Below are positions 9,695 to 17,196 of a DNA stretch of 64,000 bases, piece after piece. Source of the stretch: Burkholderiales bacterium. GTDB taxonomy: Bacteria > Pseudomonadota > Gammaproteobacteria > Burkholderiales > WYBJ01. The stretch lies in contig JADLAC010000002.1 in NCBI GenBank assembly GCA_020848435.1, positions 1 through 64,000 on the forward strand, given 5' to 3'. The notes beneath the pieces were generated by a model that was not told where the DNA came from, made no database searches, and worked only from the letters and a program-made list of their open reading frames with translations. The number at the start of each line of letters is the position of its first letter. The stretch's first letter is position 1. A program made the translations under genes and the position numbers.

Positions 9695-10351
9695 TCATAT
9701 CACCACCGGCCGCGGCAATAGCGCTTGATCGTCCTTGCCCGGAGGCAAGAACCTGCGACCACCAAACGATTGTCCCTTGATGCGCGCTAACAACGCCTCT
9801 AACTGACTCCCCCATGTCGCGGCGTCCGGCTGCCGGTAATGTGCCTTCGCGGTCGCGGTGGCGTGCAGCAGAATCAGCTCGTCATCGAGCGTGGCCGCAT
9901 CGTTTTCTGCCGTGAACGCGCCGAGCCGCTTGACATACCAAACCCGCAGGGTGCGTATCGCATCGCACGCCGGCCAAACCTCGATCTGTTCGTAGCGCTC
10001 GTAGCGCATCGGATACGACTTCGAGCTTTGGGTGTTGTAGTGCTCGATGCGGATGCCTTCTTCGAGTGGCCGCCACAGGTCAGAGCCAGAACCGATGTTG
10101 ACGGCGATAGCCAGGATGCGTTCCGGGTGAGCGTTGTCGGGATAATCCACGAGTGTTTGATCGATGCCGATTTCGATGTCGTCGTACTCCTGCAGCTTCT
10201 TCCAGTCCTGCATCCAGTAGAGCTGCGCCTGCGCGTTCTGTAACCACGAATCGATCAGGGCGGCGTTGCCTCCGATGCTTGCGCCCTGTGCGCCGAAGCC
10301 GCAGCGCGCAGAGACGATGGCCCGCAAGGTGCCGAGCGTGCGATAGGTCAT
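9695..10351 (-). CDS. Head-tail adaptor (tail tubular protein A-like)
   Basis: A 218-residue, mostly helical protein with Trp/Tyr-rich helices (SWLQNAQAQLYWMQDW) and a closing RRFLPPGKDD segment. Short podovirus adaptor proteins (T7 gp11 or P22 gp4 type) have this length and helical make-up and lie next to the nozzle gene, as here. It overlaps the upstream lectin-like gene by 4 bases (ATGA). The assignment rests on position and general features. Confidence 0.55.
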   Translation of the reverse strand: MTYRTLGTLRAIVSARCGFGAQGASIGGNAALIDSWLQNAQAQLYWMQDWKKLQEYDDIEIGIDQTLVDYPDNAHPERILAIAVNIGSGSDLWRPLEEGIRIEHYNTQSSKSYPMRYERYEQIEVWPACDAIRTLRVWYVKRLGAFTAENDAATLDDELILLHATATAKAHYRQPDAATWGSQLEALLARIKGQSFGGRRFLPPGKDDQALLPRPVVI

Positions 10352-11253
10352 GCGGAAGCCTCCCGGCGCATGCTCGCGCGCGAGTCGGTACGCATGGTGC
10401 GTGTGCCCATGGACAGAATCTTTGCGCGCGCATTCGCGCCACCGGCTGGCGTAAACGTCATCGGCGCCGTGCCGCCAAAGGTGACGCGACCACTCGGCAC
10501 GATAACGCGCTCGACGTTATGCGTCTCGTAGGGCGCGGCCCCGTCGAACACGACACCGCCCGATGCCGCGATCGTCCGATCGCGCGTGATCGGCGCAGCG
10601 CCGCTGAAGCCAACGCCGCCTGCCGGGTGGACTACGCGTCCGTGGATAAGCGTTGCGCCACCGGCAAAGGCAACGCCGCCGGATGGGGTGATCAGATACT
10701 CGGTCGGGCCACCACCGCCGCTCGTCGTACTCTCCCAATCATCGATGCACGGATCGGCCGCCGCCGAGCGGCAGACCAGCCCGCACTTGGTCACTCCGCT
10801 GAAGACCGCATCCGAGACCGTCCCCGTGATCCGCGACACACCATTGAGGTAGAAGGCAAACGATGTTCCAGACATCTCGCACTTGAGCACATCGCCGGAA
10901 GCCGGGGTCGCGGCATAGGTCCCGATCGCGGAGAACGTATTCGCGACCCGCTTCTGTGCGCTGAACTGCGCCGCCTCTGCCCGCACGCCGACGAAGTTCT
11001 GGTTGTCCACGACGCGCACGGCCGGCACCCAAGGCCCCGAGAGCCCGCCCCGATACACACACTGCGCGTAGTGATCCGCCGTCCCGCAGTCGGACGCGTT
11101 GTACGCGTGCCCCGCGTTCCCGACGCCTACCGTCTTGAGCTGGTTGCTCGCATTGATCTCGGCCGCACCCGCGCTGCCGGATACGAGCGTCCAGCCCGTG
11201 CGGGCCTCGAGATCCTGCCCGCTCGTGCCGGTGAAATCGTCGGTGAATGCCAT
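10348..11253 (-). CDS. Phage structural protein: lectin-like domain plus four short repeats
   Basis: A 301-residue protein. Residues about 1-175 are a beta-sandwich-like region of the kind seen in LamG or concanavalin-type domains (FTDDFTGTSGQDLEARTGWT start, later EMSGTSFAFYLNGV). The C-terminus carries about four repeats of roughly 22 residues with the pattern PSGGVxFxGxAP (ITPSGGVAFAGGA, VHPAGGVGFSGAAP, IAASGGVVFDGAAP, IVPSGRVTFGGTAP). It is possibly a decoration or receptor-binding protein. It abuts neighbours on both sides with 1-4 base overlaps. Confidence 0.55.
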   Translation of the reverse strand: MAFTDDFTGTSGQDLEARTGWTLVSGSAGAAEINASNQLKTVGVGNAGHAYNASDCGTADHYAQCVYRGGLSGPWVPAVRVVDNQNFVGVRAEAAQFSAQKRVANTFSAIGTYAATPASGDVLKCEMSGTSFAFYLNGVSRITGTVSDAVFSGVTKCGLVCRSAAADPCIDDWESTTSGGGGPTEYLITPSGGVAFAGGATLIHGRVVHPAGGVGFSGAAPITRDRTIAASGGVVFDGAAPYETHNVERVIVPSGRVTFGGTAPMTFTPAGGANARAKILSMGTRTMRTDSRASMRREASA

Positions 11254-11681
11254 CAGTCGTCGGCGATGTCAAAAGCGTCTTCGTGGAACGCAGCGTCCTG
11301 CTTGCGCCCGAGCGCGCGGATCAGATCGCGATAGCCGTCCGCAGACGACAGGTCACTCACGTCGATCGAGCGCGCCATGAGCCGCCCGAAGGCTGCCGTC
11401 TTGGTCGGCGTCGCCATCGCCGATACCTTCACGTCCAGCGGATAGTCGGGCAGCAGGTCTATATCTGGATTGCCAGCCGCGAGTGCGAAATTCTTGCCGC
11501 TCGCGAGCACGATGCACCAGTCGTGCACCGGCGTGCCATCGGGATTGCTGGCGATGGCCGTGACATAGGCAAATGCGCGCAGTCCACTGCGCGGATCGAT
11601 GATGTCGTGAATGGCGGGGCGGTACGCCGTCTCCGGTTCCTGACCGTCGCCGATGATCTTGCAGATTGCGTAGCGTTTCAT
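11253..11681 (-). CDS. Phage hypothetical protein
   Basis: A 142-residue protein starting at the ATG at 11681, which has a GGAG Shine-Dalgarno sequence 5 bases upstream. It has mixed alpha/beta composition with no recognised domain or membrane segment. It lies in the tail module directly after the Tad2-like gene, which it overlaps by 4 bases. Confidence 0.55.
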   Translation of the reverse strand: MKRYAICKIIGDGQEPETAYRPAIHDIIDPRSGLRAFAYVTAIASNPDGTPVHDWCIVLASGKNFALAAGNPDIDLLPDYPLDVKVSAMATPTKTAAFGRLMARSIDVSDLSSADGYRDLIRALGRKQDAAFHEDAFDIADD

Positions 11682-11872
11682 GCTATCTCCCAATCCGTTG
11701 CGGCTCGATCCTCCGCTGTGAGTGCGTACTGCTCCTGGGTATGGCCGTCCGGAGGAGTCGAGCCGGCATATCGTAGCAAGAGGAAGCTTTCGCCCATCCA
11801 CGGGCGCCGCACGCCGTGACCCAGTGCCATGGCGAGCTGTGCCTGCAAAAAGTTGAGCTTGTAGCCGCGCAC
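11678..11872 (-). CDS. Tad2-like (DUF2829) small protein
   Basis: A 64-residue protein with a GTG start at 11872, 4 bases after the upstream stop, and an ATGA overlap with the next gene. The sequence matches the DUF2829 pattern: an N-terminal helix FLQAQLAMALGHGVRR followed by PW, a hydrophobic strand ESFLLL, and a C-terminal LTAEDRAATDWE. This family contains the Thoeris anti-defence protein Tad2, which sequesters a signalling nucleotide; many members are untested. The call comes from motif recall and is not confirmed. Confidence 0.5.
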   Translation of the reverse strand: MRGYKLNFLQAQLAMALGHGVRRPWMGESFLLLRYAGSTPPDGHTQEQYALTAEDRAATDWEIA

Positions 11873-11875
11873 ACT

Positions 11876-12274
11876 TCAGCTCGCCGTGATTGTCGGCGTC
11901 ACCTTCACCGTGTCACCAGCCGCCGCAATTGTGAACGGCGCAGCGCCATCACGCTCGGCCCACATGAGCTTGCCGCTCGTCTGCTGCGTCAAGTAGTAGC
12001 CGTATACGCTGCCGCTCGGCGTGCCAGATGCGGTGAACACCTTTTGCGCCGCGGTCGCAATGCTGCCGCCGGAAGCCGCGGCCCAATCCCCTCCGGCCAG
12101 CGCGATGTCCGCATAGCCTGTGAAGTCCGCCTCGGTGTAGGTTGCCTCGGTGTCCGTCTCAGCCGGGGTGACGTTGTTCTTGTACAGCTTGAGATCGAGT
12201 GCCTGTGGCGCCGTCTTGTTGACGATCGCCTCCAGGATGATGTTCTCTGCCTGGTCTACGACGACGAGCGCCAT
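11876..12274 (-). CDS. Phage structural protein, predicted
   Basis: A 132-residue protein with a conserved-looking segment LDLKLYKNNVTPAETDTEAT and a beta-rich Gly/Ala/Thr C-terminal half (SGSVYGYYLT). Proteins of this type are common in siphovirus and podovirus structural modules without a defined role. It starts 3 bases after the stop of the next upstream gene. Confidence 0.55.
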   Translation of the reverse strand: MALVVVDQAENIILEAIVNKTAPQALDLKLYKNNVTPAETDTEATYTEADFTGYADIALAGGDWAAASGGSIATAAQKVFTASGTPSGSVYGYYLTQQTSGKLMWAERDGAAPFTIAAAGDTVKVTPTITAS

Positions 12275-12277
12275 GCC

Positions 12278-12634
12278 TCAACTCTCCAAGTAACCGAGCT
12301 TGTGCGCCGCATCCGCGCTCGGACGGCGTGCCGTCGGAATCTCGTCGAGGGTTGCCTTGCGCATCGATGCCCAGGGTTGGTGCGTAGATAGCACCGTCTC
12401 ACCGGTGTCGTTCACGATGTCGATCGCGATGAGGCCATCCGGTGTCTTGCCTGTGGCAATACCGGTACGACCCACCCAGCGCACCCAAGTCCCCACGCGT
12501 ACTCCCGGCGCGAGATCTCGATTGCGACCGGCTGCCAGGGCGCCAACTTGCATGACGTGCAAACGCGCCTGCGGCTGAGGCACGCCACCCAGTTTGCGGA
12601 TCAGGTAATCACGTAGGCTCATTACATCGTCCAT
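12278..12634 (-). CDS. Phage hypothetical protein
   Basis: A 118-residue protein, mostly beta in the middle (VRVGTWVRWVGRTGIATG) and charged at the C-terminus. No domain was recognised. It overlaps the 3' end of the Rz-like gene by 13 bases and lies between the lysis and tail modules. An alternative start is the internal ATG four codons later. Confidence 0.5.
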   Translation of the reverse strand: MDDVMSLRDYLIRKLGGVPQPQARLHVMQVGALAAGRNRDLAPGVRVGTWVRWVGRTGIATGKTPDGLIAIDIVNDTGETVLSTHQPWASMRKATLDEIPTARRPSADAAHKLGYLES

Positions 12635-13200
12635 CCATGTTTACGCGCTAGCGCCTGCCATCCCCTGAGATTGGCTCGGCACTCGGCCCAGGCATCGGCG
12701 TTGTCTCCGTGGACGGCCAAGACATCCTCGGGGCCAACCGTACCGGCTCGCGCGGCGGCTCCATCAGCCTCGCGGGTATCTCCGGCACCGGGCACTGCGG
12801 CACCGTGGGCAAGGTCATACAGGCGGACAAACTCAGCAGTGAGACGAGGCTCAGGGCCGCGCAGCGCAACCGGCTCGCCGACATCGGGCGCCACGGTAGC
12901 CATGGGCGCCTCCTGGACCGGCACGGCCGGCGGACAGACGGCAAGCGTCGCACGAGCCCGGCGTACCTGCTCCCGGTACGCCACCGCATCCGCCTGCCGC
13001 CTGATCTGCTCATCGGTGAGCCCTCTCGAGATATCCTGCGCGATCGACCGGCTGCGCTGCGCCTGGGCGACGTACGCCTCATGCATCGCCTGCTGCTGGG
13101 CGAGGAGCAGCGCGTCCCGGCGATCGGACTCGACCGCCACCCCGCCGAGGAACGACGCTACGCACGCCCCGAGGATGCCGAGCAGCACCCACGGATTCAC
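12622..13200 (-). CDS. Rz-like inner-membrane spanin subunit
   Basis: A 192-residue protein from a GTG at 13200. It has an N-terminal transmembrane segment (WVLLGILGACVASFLGGVAV) followed by a long charged helical domain, the layout of i-spanins that disrupt the outer membrane at the end of lysis. An o-spanin (Rz1) reading frame is nested inside it in another frame, a standard arrangement. The GTG overlaps the preceding gene's end by 4 bases. Confidence 0.75.
   Translation of the reverse strand: MNPWVLLGILGACVASFLGGVAVESDRRDALLLAQQQAMHEAYVAQAQRSRSIAQDISRGLTDEQIRRQADAVAYREQVRRARATLAVCPPAVPVQEAPMATVAPDVGEPVALRGPEPRLTAEFVRLYDLAHGAAVPGAGDTREADGAAARAGTVGPEDVLAVHGDNADAWAECRANLRGWQALARKHGWTM
12648..12884 (-). 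CDS. Rz1-like outer-membrane spanin lipoprotein, nested in Rz
   Basis: A 78-residue protein from the ATG at 12884, fully inside the Rz gene in a different frame. The N-terminus is a lipoprotein signal with lipobox LSAC (SLVSLLSLSAC), followed by a short Pro-rich mature part (VPQCPVPEIPARLMEPP), as in known Rz1 proteins. It would pair with Rz to bridge the periplasm. Confidence 0.75.
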   Translation of the reverse strand: MSASRLRCAALSLVSLLSLSACMTLPTVPQCPVPEIPARLMEPPREPVRLAPRMSWPSTETTPMPGPSAEPISGDGRR

Positions 13201-13442
13201 GCGCAGCACCCCCGGCGCCGGTTGACCACGAGGTACAGGGCCGTCATGATCAGTACGCTCGTATCGCCGTAGCTCGGCTCGCTCGCTCCGTACAGCGGCG
13301 CCAGTGCAGCCGCGAGCGCCGATACGGCCAGCAGCAGGTAGACCGCCCGGATGCCGTGGTGAGTCATGGCATCCATCTGGTTTGCCGCGCAGATGCACTG
13401 AGCGACGATCGAGAGCGCAGCCAGCACCGAGAGCGCAGTCAC
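13197..13442 (-). CDS. Small phage membrane protein in lysis cassette
   Basis: An 81-residue protein with a GTG start at 13442 that overlaps the preceding holin-like gene by 4 bases. It has about three hydrophobic stretches (ALSVLAALSIVAQCICAA; VYLLLAVSALAAALAPL; VLIMTALYLVV) and a Cys/Arg-rich end. It may be a holin partner or antiholin; a specific role cannot be deduced. Confidence 0.55.
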   Translation of the reverse strand: MTALSVLAALSIVAQCICAANQMDAMTHHGIRAVYLLLAVSALAAALAPLYGASEPSYGDTSVLIMTALYLVVNRRRGCCA

Positions 13443-13837
13443 GGCCGCCCCCGGATACGGTCGATCAGCGCGCCGAACGCGTCTCGCACCGCCCCGGGCG
13501 CGGCGCCGAATATCGCGGTGCCGAGCGCGTGCGCGATCAGCCCCACGAAGAATGCCGCCCCAGGCCATACACCCATCGGCCAGCCGGCCAGGTACCCGAT
13601 CAGCGGCTGCAGGTAGGCCGCGATCAGCGTACAGCAGGCGACGATGCTCAGTGCCCGCAGGCGGGTGAGCGAGCCCAGGAACGACAGGGCGCAGGCGCTG
13701 CCGGCGAATCCAGCCAGTACCACGGGCATGGGCACGCCGAGCCAGTACACCGACGCGTCCACGGTGAGCGCCCCCGCGCTGGCGATCACCGAAGCGATGG
13801 CGGCCGGTATCTGGAGATCAGCGATGGGAGCGCTCAT
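13439..13837 (-). CDS. Holin-like membrane protein
   Basis: A 132-residue protein with three or four transmembrane segments (AAIASVIASAGAL, VVLAGFAGSACALSFLG, IVACCTLIAAYL, GAAFFVGLIAHALG) and a positively charged C-terminus (DRIRGRP). Position between the endolysin and spanin genes supports a role in forming the lysis lesion. The family was not identified. Confidence 0.6.
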   Translation of the reverse strand: MSAPIADLQIPAAIASVIASAGALTVDASVYWLGVPMPVVLAGFAGSACALSFLGSLTRLRALSIVACCTLIAAYLQPLIGYLAGWPMGVWPGAAFFVGLIAHALGTAIFGAAPGAVRDAFGALIDRIRGRP

Positions 13838-13955
13838 GCCGGATCACCCGGCGGACGAATTTTGCCAAATGCCACGCGGCCCATGCGCACTGCGCGGCCA
13901 CGCAGCCCAGTGCGCCAAGCACGATGCCTATGAGCAGCCACTGCCACCAGGTCAC
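13818..13955 (-). CDS. Tiny membrane protein in lysis cassette
   Basis: A 45-residue reading frame from a GTG at 13955 coupled to the upstream stop by a GTGA overlap. It consists of one transmembrane segment (WWQWLLIGIVLGALGCVAA) followed by a basic tail (KFVRRVIRHERSHR). It overlaps the holin-like start by 20 bases. The translational coupling and clean N-in/basic-tail topology suggest a real gene despite its size. Confidence 0.5.
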   Translation of the reverse strand: MTWWQWLLIGIVLGALGCVAAQCAWAAWHLAKFVRRVIRHERSHR

Positions 13956-14251
13956 CGTCCATCACGGAGGAGCGCGGCGACGATGCCGGACTCGGAGTGA
14001 GCGGCCCTGTACGTATGCCCAGGGTCGGCGCGATTGATCCAGGCCGCCAGGCGCGGATAGTCGCCCGTGCGGCCCATGCGACTCGATAGTGACTCGCGGG
14101 CGTAGCCTCCGAGGCAGGCGTTGACGGCCTGGGTCGCTACCCGCACGACCTCACGGCCGCGCAGCAGGTAGAGCAGCGGCCAGCACAGCATGCACAGGCT
14201 CGAGCTCACCCACAGCACGAGCAGGATGAGCGCCACGTGCGGTCTGCTCAT
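13952..14251 (-). CDS. Phage membrane protein of unknown function
   Basis: A 99-residue protein starting at 14251, coupled by ATGA to the endolysin stop. It has one strong N-terminal transmembrane segment (VALILLVLWVSSSLCMLCW) followed by a soluble charged domain of about 60 residues. It lies in the lysis cassette. No family was recognised. Confidence 0.55.
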   Translation of the reverse strand: MSRPHVALILLVLWVSSSLCMLCWPLLYLLRGREVVRVATQAVNACLGGYARESLSSRMGRTGDYPRLAAWINRADPGHTYRAAHSESGIVAALLRDGR

Positions 14252-14898
14252 GCCACCATCCCCAGTGCCTCGCGGGCACGCCTGTGCCACGTATGACGCT
14301 CGGCGATGCCGATGTCCCCGCCATTCCAGGCCCGGCACAGGCCTGGGAAATCATCCGCCTCGGCGTAGGTGTCGAGATAGTGGGCCTGCCAGTACCAGCC
14401 GCAGAGGCGCGCCATCCCAGGGATATCGCCGAGCAAGGCATCGGGATCATCCATATCCGGGATGCCGAGCGCGATGTGGGCGCGCGAGTAATTGGCTCGG
14501 CCGGTGAGCATGAGCGGGTATCTGCCACGGTATCGCCAGCCGTCGCCCCACTCGGCCGGACCATTGCCCATCCTGCCGGCGTAGACATCGCAGGCGATTG
14601 CATCGGGCCGCCCAGCGAGCTCGTGGGCGAGAGCATTCGGCCGCCGATCGATCGCGCGCGGATCGACGGCGTAGCGTGCCGGCCAGACCTGGGCGAGGCG
14701 CTTCGCCGTGTAGCACATGTCCTCGGTGAGCCTGGTGAGCCCGGCGGACTCGTGGCACAGATTTGCGAGCCACATCGCCTGAGCGCGCGGCTCGCGGATG
14801 CCGAATTCATCGGCCGCCACGGCAAGCGCACCGGCCCACGCAACTGCATTGGCCTGCGGTAGCCGGTAGCACAGCTGCTCGATCGTGAGCCGATCCAT
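14248..14898 (-). CDS. GH19-family endolysin
   Basis: A 216-residue protein from the ATG at 14898. It shows the family-19 glycoside hydrolase pattern: LCHESAG with the likely catalytic Glu50, a second acidic cluster RLTED (Glu59), and GDGWRYRGR further on, then an RPxx-like helical region. Phages use such enzymes to cut peptidoglycan at lysis. No signal peptide was seen, so release would depend on a holin. It sits among small membrane protein genes. Confidence 0.8.
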   Translation of the reverse strand: MDRLTIEQLCYRLPQANAVAWAGALAVAADEFGIREPRAQAMWLANLCHESAGLTRLTEDMCYTAKRLAQVWPARYAVDPRAIDRRPNALAHELAGRPDAIACDVYAGRMGNGPAEWGDGWRYRGRYPLMLTGRANYSRAHIALGIPDMDDPDALLGDIPGMARLCGWYWQAHYLDTYAEADDFPGLCRAWNGGDIGIAERHTWHRRAREALGMVA

Positions 14899-14902
14899 GA
14901 GA

Positions 14903-15172
14903 TCAGATCCGCTCACCCGCGCACCGGCGCAGCGTCGCTCGGATCGCATCGAGATCGGCGCGGCTCACCAGGGCACAGCCCGATGCCCCGCAATAGGTAG
15001 CGAGCGCCTGCTGCGCAGCGGCCTGCGCCGACTGATCCGAGGCGCGCGCGTGCTCGATCCACAGCGCGAGCAGGGCCACGATCACCACGGCGCCTATCGC
15101 GGCGCAAATCACGTAGAGCGAGGCGCCTACACGCTCGGGCAGGCTCAGCGGCTGATCATCGGAGTAGGGCAT
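14903..15172 (-). CDS. Phage membrane protein upstream of endolysin
   Basis: An 89-residue protein with one central transmembrane segment (VGASLYVICAAIGAVVIVAL) and a soluble C-terminal part with two Cys. It ends 5 bases before the endolysin start. It is a possible holin or antiholin, inferred from position and topology only. Confidence 0.55.
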   Translation of the reverse strand: MPYSDDQPLSLPERVGASLYVICAAIGAVVIVALLALWIEHARASDQSAQAAAQQALATYCGASGCALVSRADLDAIRATLRRCAGERI

Positions 15173-15173
15173 G

Positions 15174-15485
15174 TCAGTAGTAGTACTCGATGTTCAGCTT
15201 CGGCGATCCGCTCTCCAGGATCGCCAGGAAGGCACCCAAGTCCCCCGTGTACGGAAAGAACCCGTCGGCCGCCTCCAAGTGCATACCGACGCTCGCCGTC
15301 GGCGCAACGCCGTCGCCACGCCAGCGGATCGGCGCACCTTCGGCGCGCATGAGTGCTAGGCGTGCCGTGACCATGCGCCCGGCAATGATGGACGCGCTCG
15401 ACGGCACCGTGAGCCCGACAGCCGACGACAGATCAGTGATCTGCTCGTAGCCCATCGGGATGCGGTTGCCGTCGGTAACGTCCAT
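15174..15485 (-). CDS. Phage structural protein, predicted
   Basis: A 103-residue protein from the ATG at 15485, whose codon lies one base after the upstream stop. It is beta-rich and ends in EYYY. The SSASIIAGRMVTARLALM segment hints at a beta-sandwich. It lies between a head gene and the lysis cassette. No family was recognised. Confidence 0.5.
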   Translation of the reverse strand: MDVTDGNRIPMGYEQITDLSSAVGLTVPSSASIIAGRMVTARLALMRAEGAPIRWRGDGVAPTASVGMHLEAADGFFPYTGDLGAFLAILESGSPKLNIEYYY

Positions 15486-15486
15486 C

Positions 15487-15990
15487 TCATGCGGCCAACC
15501 GCGCCTTGCCGCGCAAGGCCGCGTCGAAGCGACCCTCGCGCAAGCGCCCGTACACGTACTCGACCACCGGCACGCCGACCTCGTTGTGCATGCCGTAGCA
15601 GCGTACGAGCCGGTCGTACTCCTCGGCCGTTTCGCCCTCGAATGCCGCGCCCAGGCGAAGTCCGCGCGCGACAAGTTCCTGCGCGTTGATGCGATCGATC
15701 GGCATGGTGATCGTCTGCGGCTTGCCGTCGAGCTGGCCGCTGATCTCGACCTGCTCGTTGCCCGCCTTGTCCTTCACATGCTTGATGCGCGGATTCTTCG
15801 GGTCGACCAGTTGAGTGGTGCCGTGGATCACGATTGCCTCCACTCGATCCGCCAAGTCAGCAGGCTCGATCGGCGTAATCGCTCCCTCGCCGTGGATCGC
15901 TTCCAGCAGAGGAATTTCATGCTCCCACGCGGTAACGGCCGTCTTGTCGGTCATGCCGCGCGAAACGAGCGCCACGATTCGCTTGCTCAT
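15487..15990 (-). CDS. Phage protein following the major capsid gene
   Basis: A 167-residue charged protein, cytosolic by composition, with a GAGGAG Shine-Dalgarno sequence ahead of the ATG at 15990. It contains a segment VEISGQLDGKPQTITMP. Position immediately downstream of the capsid gene suggests a head-related role. No family was recognised. Confidence 0.55.
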   Translation of the reverse strand: MSKRIVALVSRGMTDKTAVTAWEHEIPLLEAIHGEGAITPIEPADLADRVEAIVIHGTTQLVDPKNPRIKHVKDKAGNEQVEISGQLDGKPQTITMPIDRINAQELVARGLRLGAAFEGETAEEYDRLVRCYGMHNEVGVPVVEYVYGRLREGRFDAALRGKARLAA

Positions 15991-16003
15991 GAATGATGTC
16001 TCC

Positions 16004-17074
16004 TCAGGCGATCGCGAACACGGCGTGCGCGTTGCGGCGATTCGTGGTCAGCGCGCCGCGCCACGTGAGCCCCCAGTAGTACTCGTACTTGTCGTACGCG
16101 CGCGGGGGCTTGCGCGTGATCATGTCGTGCCCTTCGAGCGGGCGCAGCTTGACGTGGTTGGTATTGAGGAAGTAGCAGCGCTTCTCCCAGCTCGTCGCAG
16201 CACCCGTGAACGCTTGCAAGTCAGAGAACTCCGGCGACCAGGTGCAATCGACTCCGTGGAAAGTCATCATCTCGGTGCCGGCGTCGATGCGCTTGCCGAT
16301 GGTGCCGTTGGCATAGCTCATGCCGCCGGCGCCGCCGAAGGTCTTCAGGATGAAGTTGCGGAAGCCGTCGAGGAAGTCCGAGCCCATCAAGATCATGTTG
16401 GGCTTGCCACCGTTGCGCACGCACGCGCGCCAGCCGACCTCGAGATAGTCCAGAATCGTGCCGGTCGTGGTCGTGATGGTGAGACCCGTCTGCGCGTAGT
16501 TGCGCCAGTACACGTTCGATGCGCCCGCGGCATCGATCCCGCCTACGGTGCCCGTCGACGGCGTGAGCGACACCAGCGCATCGAGCCCGGTCACCGCATC
16601 GGCCGATTGCGTGCCGTCGCGGTGCAACTCCTGGCTGAACTTCTCCTGAAAACCTAGGCGCAGAACCTCCGTCTGTTCCTCGATCAAGTTCGTGAGCTGG
16701 ATGCGCTCGGCCTGGCTTGCGCTGCGCGCGGCCTTCGGGTCGTCCACGACGATGATGCCGTTTTGCGCCAAGCGATCTTCATCGAGTGCAAAGCCGTCGT
16801 GCGCGGAGCGCCAGGCATAGTTTGCTTGCTCGATCGTTTGCCGGCGGTTGTAGGTAACGACGCCGGCGCCGTTGAACCACTGAAAGTTACTCTGGTAGCG
16901 GTACCGAAGCTGCTCGACGATGTACTGCTTGGCTCCGGGGGCCGACCTTTTGTCGCCCGCCAAGCGCTTGAGCAGCGGCCGCTCGACCGCGACCTGGTCA
17001 ATCGAATTGTTCTTGAGATAGAAATCGAGGCCGATCTTGCCGGCATCGGTGATTTCACTGGTAGTGAAAGGCAT
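16004..17074 (-). CDS. Major capsid protein (HK97-like, predicted)
   Basis: A 356-residue protein lying downstream of portal and scaffold genes, the canonical position of the capsid gene. It has a helical N-terminus, a long central beta-rich region (NMILMGSDFLDGF) and a C-terminal segment with KLRPLEGHDMI. Length and order fit podovirus capsid proteins. A GGAG Shine-Dalgarno sequence lies just upstream. The fold is inferred. Confidence 0.75.
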   Translation of the reverse strand: MPFTTSEITDAGKIGLDFYLKNNSIDQVAVERPLLKRLAGDKRSAPGAKQYIVEQLRYRYQSNFQWFNGAGVVTYNRRQTIEQANYAWRSAHDGFALDEDRLAQNGIIVVDDPKAARSASQAERIQLTNLIEEQTEVLRLGFQEKFSQELHRDGTQSADAVTGLDALVSLTPSTGTVGGIDAAGASNVYWRNYAQTGLTITTTTGTILDYLEVGWRACVRNGGKPNMILMGSDFLDGFRNFILKTFGGAGGMSYANGTIGKRIDAGTEMMTFHGVDCTWSPEFSDLQAFTGAATSWEKRCYFLNTNHVKLRPLEGHDMITRKPPRAYDKYEYYWGLTWRGALTTNRRNAHAVFAIA

Positions 17075-17100
17075 TGCTCGTCTCCGATGAAGGAACAGAT

Positions 17101-17122
17101 GCGAAGGCGTAAGGCCCTTCGC
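17101..17122. repeat. 7-bp stem hairpin between scaffold and capsid genes
   Basis: GCGAAGG (17101-17107) and CCTTCGC (17116-17122) form a perfect inverted repeat with an 8-base loop in the 122-base gap before the capsid gene. It could influence mRNA stability or expression ratio. No U-run follows on the minus strand, so it is not a clear terminator. Confidence 0.4.
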
Positions 17123-17196
17123 TTTCCCCCAGGTGACGAGCCCGGAATACGGTCAGACCCGGTGCGCGAAGCCGGTTACGGCGCAGGTGCTGTGTG

